Positions 1 through 10,800 of a DNA stretch of 64,000 nucleotides are shown here, piece after piece. Source of the DNA: Desmodus rotundus (lineage: Eukaryota; Chordata; Mammalia; Chiroptera; Phyllostomidae); the NCBI RefSeq assembly GCF_022682495.2, contig NC_071398.1:99121880-99185879 (forward strand). Reading direction: 5' to 3'. The notes under the pieces are model-generated. The model had not been told where the DNA came from. It worked only from the letters and a program-made list of their open reading frames with translations, and did no database searches. Position 1 is the stretch's first letter, and every line of letters begins with the position of its first letter. The translations under genes were made by a program, and so were the position numbers.

Positions 1-1730
1 TTGAGAAAAAGAGTTTGAACAAATTGCAAATAGCATTCCACGTCATTGAAAATACTGCCACCTGTAGAGACTTGCCGTGAATGGTCTACCTGTATGGAGG
101 GCGGAGGGCAGGGGGTGGGGCACATAGGTCATCCCCAAAACGATGCAGAGAGGACGCTTGGCGTCGGTGCTCCAGTCCCCCCGGAGTCTTCCTCAGCAGC
201 GTCACATGGCCTCTGCTCTCTGTCCTCCCCGACACCGGCAGGTCTCTGGATAGGTGCCAATCTTAGCGCTGCGGCCTCCAAGGAGGCTCGCCCGCTTGGG
301 TCTTCTGCGCTGGGCTCTCACGCGCGCCCTCTGCCTGCCAACGCCCTGGTGCACGTTTCTTCAGGATGACACGACAACCCTGTGGATGCTCAGGGTCTCG
401 GCACACAGGGGGGACGGGGGGAGCCGGGGGGGGGCACGCTGGGAGGCACCGAGCTAAGGGAGGCCAAGTGGGTTCCTGCGAGGCAGGTGCGCCAGGGCTT
501 TAGGACGCTTGGCTGCAGGCCCGCCCCCCCAGAGGGTCGGGCCGGGCCGGGGCGGCTGCGGCTCTCTCAGGAGCTTGGCCTTAGGCCACCTTCCAGGGAG
601 CTGCTGGCTGGACTCGCCTTCCAGGAGCTCCCCTGAGGAAGTGCTCCCCCCACCCCGCCTCAGGGAGATCTTCTCGCCCTGCCCCCAGCAGGAGCCCAGC
701 CTGCAGTCCTTCGCCCCATCCCGGCTGTATTTTACAGCTCCTGTCTCTCACAGCAGCCTAACCCACCCTCATACCTTAGACAGACATACAATTTTAAATT
801 TAGACCATTACACATGTCAGCGAGCCCCAGTTCTCTCAAGAAGTTGTGTCAAGAACTAAAGTCTCCCTGGCACACTTTACTCACATGTGTGGGACATGGA
901 GAGGCAAGGCCAGGGAGTCCCAGGAAGAAACGGTGCAGGGAGCCCCGGACTCCCTTGCCAAACCTGCAGGGAGCGAAATGCTCGGGCAGATGGTGACTGG
1001 AGGCTGAGCGCAGAGCGAGGCTCCAGAATGTGCCATTGGCACCGTCTCCTGCCAGAGAAAACCTGGTAGGCCCAGGCTGGCCGCAGACTCAGTCTCCCTC
1101 CACCCCCACCCCGTTCATGTCCCTCGGGCTGAACACTTGGGGATGCGGCTTCCCCTTATTTTACTCTTCGAGTCGGACTGTGCCTCAGTGGTCCCCGCGC
1201 CCGGACCCTCCTGTGTAACACCGCCCCAGGAGATTAGAGGTGAAGGCAGGGGTGCTCAGGGCCTTGCCCTCCTCCCCCATTTCCCAAAGATGGCCCTGGG
1301 GGTGACCCAGGAAGGGTTCCACCTCACCCCACCACAGAGGCCAGCCGCTCCTTGTGGGTGTGGGGATGCGTCAGGGCCACCAACGCAGGGCTGGAAAGCA
1401 GGGAGGCTGGGGATGACATCAGTCGAAGGTGGGAGTGGCCTGAGAAAAGTTCCAGGCACAGTGACTGACGTAACAGAGGGAGGAACAGAGAGGTTTCTAG
1501 ATTCTCCCTCTACAGTGAGTGGACAGGGTGGGTGTGAAGGCAGCCCGTGTCCTCCGCAGAGTGTTGCCCTTGTAGTTTCCGTCCTGAGGTGGGAGGTCCT
1601 TTCTCACCAGGGGCGGGGCAGAGGTGGTGGGGGTCCCAGAGCATCTCTGGCTCTTGCCATTCGGTGGAGCCCAGGGCGGTGGGCCTTGCCGGCCTGACCC
1701 CTGCTGACTGCACAGCTGTGATCTCTGCAG
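1..1730 (+). other. ADCY10 intron (3' part), no exon recognised
   Basis: This stretch precedes the first recognised ADCY10 exon. It is GC-rich and its open frames are low-complexity, rich in Pro, Gly and Ser, without similarity I recognise. A short upstream ADCY10 exon could be hidden here, but I found none with both splice sites and plausible protein text. Confidence 0.6.
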
Positions 1731-1838
1731 GCATACACCTACCTGAACGAGGGGGAGAGGCTGCTGAAAACTCTCAAGAACAATAAGTCTCAGAGTCATA
1801 TTTTTGAGTCTGCCACCTTCTACAGCCTCAAAGGTCAG
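1731..1838 (+). CDS. ADCY10: ADCY10 coding exon (fragment residues 1-36)
   Basis: Acceptor ctctgcag ends at 1730 and donor gtaaga starts at 1839. The 108 bp encode 36 codons in phase 0, starting AYTYLNEGERLL and ending FYSLKGQ. This is the first ADCY10 exon I can recognise in the window. The next intron (1839-2305, 467 bp) contains nothing else I can identify. Confidence 0.93.
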
Positions 1839-4800
1839 GTAAGAGCCCACGAAAAGAGTGCGTATTCTGCGATTTGCCATTGGGGCTGCACGCAGAAGCA
1901 ACAGATGCCAGCCCTGCACTTTGTACATCCTCCCCAGCCCCACCCCCCACCCCAGATCCTATCCAAGACTCGAGAACCCCAGGCACCGGTACTCAAACCT
2001 CCTCACCAGCCCTGGCCAGCAGCGAGATCTTCCTCATCTGGGCGTCTTTATGAAATGTTTTTCTAACAGCCCCCCAAAATGGACACGAATGGGTAGATGT
2101 TTCTCAGAGGTCGAGGATGCACCAAAGGTGCTAAAGGCTAGTCATCCAACCCTCCTTCCACACGCACAAGCGGGCAACCCTGCCCGTGATGCCCAGGGGC
2201 TGCTCCTGGGCCCGGAACTGCCATCTCTGAGGAATGTTCCAGAAGGACGTGTCGCGGGACGCACCCGCTAAGCCCAGAACCGTGGCTTCGCCCCTCTCCC
2301 TGCAGGTCTGTTTCAACATGGGCCAGATGGTGCTGGCCAAGAAGATGCTGAGGAAGGCCCTGAAGCTCCTCAACCGGCCCTTTCCTTACAACATGGTCTC
2401 TGTGCTTTTCCACACCCGTGTTGAGAAAAACAAATACTTCTATTACATGAATCAACAGGCCAAACAGAGCTCACCACCAGGGTAAGGGGAGGGGCCGGCA
2501 GAGCACGGTTCTCACCACCCTGAGGAGAGACCCCAAGGCAGTTCTGGAGGCTGGGCAGCCCAGAGGAGGGGGTCAGCACACTCAGCAGGGGCCCTCTGGG
2601 GGCAGCAGACCTCTCTCTGTGTCCCCGCATAGTGGCAGGGGTGGGGGCTTTGTGGGTCTCTCACAAGAGCACTAACCGCGATCCTGGAGGCCCCGCCCCC
2701 AGAGCTGAGCACTCCCCACAGGCCTGGTCTGTTGATACCCGCACTCTTGGGGGTCCGGATTCCACATGTGGATCTGAGGGAGGCCACTGCAGAATGCAGC
2801 TGTTGGGAACGGCCAGCACCTCCACTGAGCCAACACCTGGCTGCCGAGAGCAGCGTCCAGTGGAGGAAGGGACCGCTGGACGAGCCAGCCTGGAGGTGGA
2901 CCCCGTGGGTCCCCGCACCATGCCGTTCTGGCTGTGTAACTTTGAGTTAATTACTTAACCTCTCTGAGTCTCCCCTTCCGCGTCTGTGAAGTGGGGTCGA
3001 CTATTCGGCCCTTTCTTACCAGGCTGTCATCAGACTCATGTGGCTGAATGACAAAAATGTGCTTTTTAAGTAGTTTCATGTAAATACCAATGACCGGACG
3101 GCTGATGCACGTAAATTAATTCACCCTTGCCCAGGCGGTATTATGGTCCCGGTTTTGCAGCGGAGAAAATGTGCTCCATGAACCTCGATGCACTTGTTAG
3201 GAAAGGCAGCGGGCCTGGAACCTGCGCCCCGCTGCCCCATCAGGGCCGTCCCCTGCCTCTGTGACCCGCATCCCCTGTGCACACTCTCTCTCACAGGAAG
3301 AAGAAGCTGGCGGAGCTTTACCAGCAAACCACCTGCTTCTCCTTGCTGTGGAAGATCTACCACCTCAATTACTTTTTTCACTGCAAGTACTACGCCTACC
3401 TGGCAGCCCTGATGGGCATGAATGCTGCCCTGGAAACGCAAGACAACCTCCAGGTAGGGGCTGCTGTAGCTGCCTTCCAAGTGTCTGCGCCTCGTTTGGG
3501 GAGAAGAGCCTAGCGAACGCCCGTCGGGACTGAGGGCCCGCGGAGGGAGTGCAAGCCCCGGCTGGACCGCCCTGCGGCCAGCGGCCTCCCACACGTTGGC
3601 CCCCGGGGCCCCTTACGCACACAGTGGCTGTCGGGGCCTCAGCCAGCTTTTACTGCTGTAGGTTGTGTCTATTGATATCATTGGGTAAAAAACCAAAACC
3701 ACACATTTAAAAATATTCTTGAAAGCGGTAAATCTATTACATATTAACATAATCAACATTTTCATAGGAAAAAAGCTGTATTTCTCCGAACCAAAAATGC
3801 AGTGAGAAGAGTGGCCTGTTGTAGGTTTTGCAGATATCCTGATGCTGGTTTTGCAGGAGACGGAGTCTCTTTCTGCTCCTGCCCTCGCTCCCTCACGTCG
3901 TCCCCCCAACCCCCAGCCCCCTGCTAAGTCTTCTTGATATCTGGGAGAAAGTGAGGGTGGAAAGGAAGGTGGTAAAGGAGAACTCTTTTCAAAAAGCTTA
4001 AGTCATCACTCACGCGCCAAAGATTTTACCAGATTGTTCCCTGAGGGAAGCACGGGTTCCAAAGAGAATTGCATGTTTGCATGGATGCGGACATCCTCTG
4101 GTCCAAGGGCGATGATCACGTGGGTTCCCCCGAAGCGTTTACATTTCTATGAAAAAGGATCACTTAGCACATTACCAGTTTTCTATGACAGCCACACAGC
4201 GCTGTCCTGCAGCCCAGAGACAATGAAAGGCAGGGGTACCGATGGTGAGGCGCTGGATGGGACACCCACTGAGTTGTTGGGGTTTTTTGTTTTGGCCCAT
4301 TTTCATCTTTCACTATTTTTTCCTGACACATATAACGCCTTGAAATTATGCAACTAGCTTTGACCTCCATGTGTCCTTCTTGGAAGGTCCCAGCAACCAC
4401 ATTGGGAGACCCACTAGTCTAGGTCATAGACTGGGAAGTCTTTGATTAGATGACGAAAACTCCAGGAGACGAGGTCAAGACATTACTTCCCTGACTGGTG
4501 TAGCTCAGTGGGTTGGGCATTGTCCTGGGAAGTGAAAGGTCACAGGTTCGATTCCCAGGCGGGGCACATGCCAGGGTTTCGGGTTCGGTCCCTGGTTAGG
4601 GTGTGTACAAGAGGCAGCTGACTGGTGTTTCTCTCTCACATCGATGTTTTTCTCCCTCCCTTCCTCCCCTCTCTCTAAAACAAATAAAATAAATAAATAT
4701 GTTTTTTTTTTAAGTCAAGCAGTTATTAAGCCGAATCCAGCTCATTTAGTCAGAATGACCTGGTTCCTTTATAAAAGTCCGTCAAACCTGGGTTTCTCCT

Positions 4801-7800
4801 GGGTAAGCAGCTCTTCCCCAGAGTCCTCAGTAATGGAGCGGCGTGGGCAGGGAGCAGCGTGCCTGTCTGAGGCTTGAATTCCCACCGTGAGGTCCCTTCA
4901 GCAGACCAGGACACGTGGGCATTTGTGAGGCCCATCACACTGGGCCTCTGCCTGGATCCCGCCGGCCTCTCCTAGCTCCCGGAGCCACCCACGGCCGCTT
5001 TGCCTTCCTCAGACACCTGAATTCAGTCCTGTCCAAGGTCTCCACCCTGGGTGTTCCCTCTGCCTGGGGTGCTCATCTCTTGACATTCACTGGGCTCTGT
5101 GCTCACCAGCTGGAAAGCCACCTGCTCAGTGATGCCTTTCTTGACCGCCCCACCCATTCAGAGCCTAGCCTGTCACCCTGCCTGGGGGCTGACTGCCGTG
5201 TTTTCTTTTTTGCTCCTTTGTCAGTGGGTAGCCTGTGTCCCCTGCCAGCCTGTACGCCCCATGAGGGCAGGTCCTTGTCCTCTCGGCCACAGGCTGAGCT
5301 CCCAGAGCAATGCCTGTCACCTCAAGGGTGCTCATCAAACATTTTTTGAACGCATCGCTTTACTTCTCCTAGACTTGGAGGCTTCTCTCCTCGAAAAGTG
5401 TGAGGGAGGCGGGGCCAAGTGTCAAAGCTGGAAAGTGACTCAAAAGACACTGTTGAGGAGACGGCTGTGATGAGAGGTCAAGAGAGCAGGCAGGGGCTCC
5501 CCGGGGTGCCCTCACGCAGCTGAGGCCGTTGGTTCGGCAGAGCAGAAAGGACGAGTGCAAGAGCGTTTCCAGGACCTGGCAACGCTCCTCCAGCAAGCCC
5601 AGACCTCCCTGTGTTCTGCCGGTGCCCCACCACCGCAGGGGACGTGGGCCACACACGCCCCCGTGGTCCCAGCCCAGGCCGAGCTGCAGGTTTGCACATC
5701 TCCTTTGCCCAGTGAGCCTCTCTCATCCACCACCACCTCCGGCTCTCCTTCCCTTCTGGGAGCATTACTGGAACGTGCTGTTAAAAAGCGGCCCGGCCCT
5801 CTTTGTTTGGTCAGGAGACAAAAGCAACACGTGCCTATGAGAACAGATTAAACATCTCAGAAGTGCAGGGAGTAAAGAGTCCAGTGCCTCTCCTCCCTCC
5901 GCCCTCTCATCCAACCCCACGCATAGGCACCTACCGCCTCCACCTGGGGGCGCTTCCCTCCTGGCTTCCCCCCCACCTCCACATTTTGTATTGTTCAAGT
6001 AGGGTTGTCTCCATTTTCCCCCACCACTCCCCCCGCTCCAGGTTTGCTACGTGATCACATATCTGCATATATAAGCTCTCGCTTCTATTTTTTCACACAA
6101 ATTGAAATTCTTGTTTAAGGCCTCTGTGGGCACGAGGGGCCCTCAAGCTTGTCCTGGGTGATTTGATGAAGGGGAGGCAGAAACCCAATTTAATTTTGGT
6201 ACCAAAGCCCACAGGTTGGCCAGCTGGCCTGCCCCTGTCCCCAGCAGACACTGGGCGACACCGCTCGGGGTTCCTCCTCAGTCTTGCCCCTTCTCTCCCC
6301 GACTGGCCATTGCAGATTATTAAGGCCTACCTGGAATACTCGCTGCACTACCAGCTGGCTGGCCACAAGGACGTGTGGGTCAAGTATGAGGTCATGGCCA
6401 TGGAGCAGATCTTCAGCCTCCCCATGACAGGCATGGGCAGTGAGATCATGGCGTACGTGGCTGACTCGCTGGGCTACACCAAACTCATGATGGGTCACTT
6501 GGACTTGGCCATTGACTTAGGTAAGGGCTGGCTGAGCAGGATGGCACGTGCAGATACAAGCGACGCCCAGAAATACTTCGGACTGATTTTCTCCGCAGGC
6601 TCTCGTGCCCAGAAGATGTGGGCACTGCTCCGGAACCCCAATGAGCAATATAAGGTCCTCTGTTGGCTCAGTAAATGTCTCTTGCTGAAAACCAGGTATT
6701 TGTTCAAGCCTTTTCCCAAATGCGGGGAGGAAGCCATGGGAATGAGTACTCTGGGCTCACTTTACGCTGGCCACAGGGGGCGCTGGGGAGGGGTCTCACA
6801 GCAAAACGGACGACGTCACTGGTAACCCATCATCCTTTGCAAACCGTGCTCTTTTCCCAGAACTTGACCCCACTTAGCCTCTCTCATCCGATTGCTCTGG
6901 CCAGTGACCAGAGAAGGTCAGACCACTGTCCCCACTGTGGGGATCAGGCCTCCACCCCTACCCGGTAGAGGACACAGGCCAGGTCTCATGCGGGAAGCAA
7001 TGCCTGGAGACTAGCAGCCAGTCGGAGCGGCCCAGCGTGGCCTGACCCTGGTCACACTGATGTGGAGGCCCCTGAAGCATGGCGTGGACTGAGAGCCACC
7101 TGGAGAGTTAGGGGTGGGCTTGAACTTTCAGGGTCGCACTTGGTCTCAAATTACTGGGCGGGACCAAGACAGGACCAGGGCCCAACTTGACACTCTCTTC
7201 CCGCCCCTGTGAACCCGACTGTAGGTACAGGCCGCTGATCCAGGTGCTGGGGTGGCTGTGGGACCTGTCCGTGGCCGAAGACCACGTCTTCAGCAGGGCA
7301 TTTTTCTATCTGGTCTGCCTGGACATCATGCTCTATGCTGGTGGGTGTGGCTTTGGGGTCTGTGAGTGACTGGCCTGTGGCACTCCTGCTGAGGCAGCGG
7401 GGCAGTGGGGTGGCAGGGTGTCAGCCAGGGCTGGGGTCCATCCATCATGAGGTTCCTGGCTGGAAGGAGGCATGGGGCGGGGAAGGAGCGAGCCAGCTTT
7501 GCAAGCTGAAGGGTGTCTGGAGGGCGCAAAAACTGAGAGACCCACCAGGAGTCTCAAGAGCTTAGTCTGGAGAGAGCAAGCTGCCAGTCAGAGTGTCCTG
7601 CCAATGTGCACACAGGTGACAGGGACCAGCAGTGCCCCCGTGCGTCCTGGACCAGGGCGTTTACTCACTCAGCTACCCTGCATGGTGTCACGCTTGAGAG
7701 GATAGACCACAGTGCTGATGGTGGCGGCCTGGGCCCTGGCGCCTCTTGGGGACTCAGAAGACAAACCCTGACACCCTCAGGCTGCCCCAAGCAGGCAGCC

Positions 7801-10800
7801 CTCAGCGAGTGTATTAAACCACGGGGGCCATGCCGGGCCTGGCCATCCCCACGTGATTTGGAAAGGGGCTGCAGGTGTTGCTCCCGGCGGGGAAGTGGGG
7901 GTGGGAAGACGGAGAAGTCCTGGGTGGCATGGAGCCTGCCCCCTTGGGCTTGACAGGGAGGGCTGGTTGGATCCCCACTGCTGCCTAGTTGCCACGACTG
8001 CAGTGTGTCCTGGCTGCACACACGTCCACAAAAGCTGGGCTGGACCACCACCGGCAGTGCGGCCATGTGGCCATGGCAGTGCACGGGACAGAGAGAGGAG
8101 GCCCCGGGGGGCGGCTCTCCTCGGAGCCACCCCACCCGCCAGCAGCCCTGTCTCTCGCTCCCAGGCTTTACGTACAGGGCATTCGATGAATGTGTGGACT
8201 TCATCCGGCACAACGAGGACCACCGGATCCTCAAGTTCCACAGCGGGATCCTCCTGGGGCTCTACTCGAGCGTGGCCATCTGGTAACAATGGCGGCCTGT
8301 CCCCTCACCCCCAACTCTGAAAATGCCGAATCCCGAGATTTAAAAAAAGAGAGAAGAAAGTAAAAGTAAAAGTCATACCCAAGGCAGACTGAAGGTGTCA
8401 GAGTGGACTGATGCTGAGGCACCTGGGGGACCACTAACCAGTTCACGCCCCTCCCCCCAAGGCAGGAGGGAGAGGCCAGCCCAAGTGTATCCCAGGCAAC
8501 TGGCATCCCTTCCGCCTGGCCCCACTGTGGTGCCCCAGGGATGGCACGGAAAGAGCACTGGCCTCTGAGGAGGGCTGAGGTCTGGGGGAGATTAATAAAT
8601 AGCATCACTTGCCCCCCCAGCCCCCAAGACCTAATCATACTGAAAAACGTTGTTAGTAGGGCTGGAGTGGGAGGGTATGGCTGATACCTGCAAGCAAGTG
8701 GGCTTCCTGGCATTGAACCCCAGGGTTAGACAGACCCACTCAGCAGCGGGCTGTTTGGAAAGCTACGGCCTCCCCCTCGGGGACAGAGGGATGAGCGGTG
8801 CCAGACCCAGGTGCGGAGGCACACCCACCTGATTCCTCTCCCAGTCTCCAACCACCCAAGTCCCTCCTCCTCATCAGAGGAGGCAGGGCGGCCGGGGAAG
8901 GGCGGGGAGGTGGGCAGCTGTGGAGGGCCCTTGCCTCAAAGGCAAGTTCAGGGCCGAGAAAGAAGCAGTCCCCATGCCCCAGTGTGCCTGAGGGTTCATC
9001 TTTCACCTTGTTCAGTTTCTCACTCAGCAAGCCGGCAGCTGGGGCCTCAACTCCGTTGCTCCTGCAGCATGCATCCCACAGCCCTGACCAGGCCACTGCT
9101 TCTCACATTGGGGCGGTGGGGGGGACTGGAACCACTTGGTGGGCTTATCAACACCGATCCTGGCCCCACCCCCAGGGTCCATCTGACCCGCATGCCTGGG
9201 TGGGACCAGAGAACTTGCGTGTCTCAGGGGCATCCACGTGATGCTGACGGTGCCAGGCTGTAGCCCACACTTTGAGCGGTGTTGGCCGAGGGTTCCCGAG
9301 GGTTCCGTTCATCCCAAACCATCGAAGCGTTCTGTCCTCTCCTTGCTCCCCACCACGTGACGTCCACCGGCCGGGCCCCCAGAGGCCCACATTCAGGGAC
9401 TACCTCCAGAGAGGCTGGTCTCAGAGCATCTGCCCCTCGCCAGGGCAGTGCTGACTTCTCTCGTTCTTCTGCGGTGGTGCAGGTATGCCAGACTTCAGGA
9501 CTGGGACACATTTCAGATATTTTTCAACAAAGCCAAGAACCTCGTGCCGAGAAGGACGCCCTCAGCGCTTTACTTCCGGGGCATCTGCGGGTTCATGGAG
9601 TGCGAAGTCCTGCACCTGCAGAAGGAAATTGAAGAGTGCGCAGAGAACGCCCAGGACAGCGGCGTGCAGCTGCTCAAGGTGAGGCCGCCCGAGGGGGGCC
9701 GAGGTCAGTCGCTCTGTGGCCAGGGCTCTATGCCCCTCTGGTGAGCAGCACCAAGGCCGCCTGCATGCTATGTGGCCCTCTCGTAGACTTTCTGCGGAGC
9801 GTTTGAGCCAAATGCCCCCACATCTTCTCAACGTGCGCCTCCTTGGTCCCAGCAGCGCTCCTCCGGGGAGCCGTCCTGAGGAAACAGAGGGCGCAGGGAA
9901 GTACATCGGCGAAGGCACTGATCTCAGCTGCGTATCATCGAAACACTAGGAGAAAAAATTTTTAAGGTTTTTTATTTATTTATTTTTAGACAGAGGGGAA
10001 AGAGGGAGAAAGAGATAGAGAAACATCCATGTGTGGTTGCCTCTCACGCACCCCCTACTGGGGACCTGGCCCACAACCCAGGCATGTGTCCTGACTGGGA
10101 ATTGAACTGGCCACCCTGTGGTTTGCAGGCCGGCTCTCAATCCATGGAGCCACACCAGCCTGGGCAAGGTAATTTATATAAAAACTAAACGGCCTTCACA
10201 AAGAAGATTGGTAAAATCAGGAGTGATACATTTAAACAATGGGATATTTCCTGCTTTAAAACCCTGAATTTCTGACACTTCTTTCATCAACTGGAGTAGC
10301 TGGCCACCTGAGGCCTCGCTCCTGAAGGGCAGCGACAGGCCCAAGTTGACATGGTGACACTTGGGGCACACTCTGCCTGGTGCAACATGGCCCCCTGTGC
10401 TGCTTTCTGCACCCAGCCTCTTCTCTGCGTCACCGTCTCGCTCCGCCAATGCTGGAGTTCATGAGCCCAGACGTAAAAGGAGCATGTCATTGAAAAACAT
10501 TCATAACAGGATGTTAAATGAGAAAAAAACGTTACTGCCATGTGATCAGTGTGATCCCAGCTATGGTGGTGTGAGTGTCAGTGTGAGTGAGTGTGAGTGT
10601 GAGAGTGTGAGTGTATGTGTGTGAGTGCGTGAAACTGAGTGTATGGGTGTGTCAGTGTATGTATGTGAATGTGTATGCAAGTGTGTGAGAGAATGTGTAT
10701 GAGTGTGTGAGTTTGTGATTGTGAGTGTGAGAGTGTGTGTGAGGTTGTGTGAATGTGAGTATATGAATGTGAGTATGTGAGAGTGTAAAGGATGAGAAAT

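Noticed and set aside
1..1730. A further upstream ADCY10 exon
   Set aside because: No segment with both splice sites and protein text like soluble adenylyl cyclase was found; not excluded for a very short exon.
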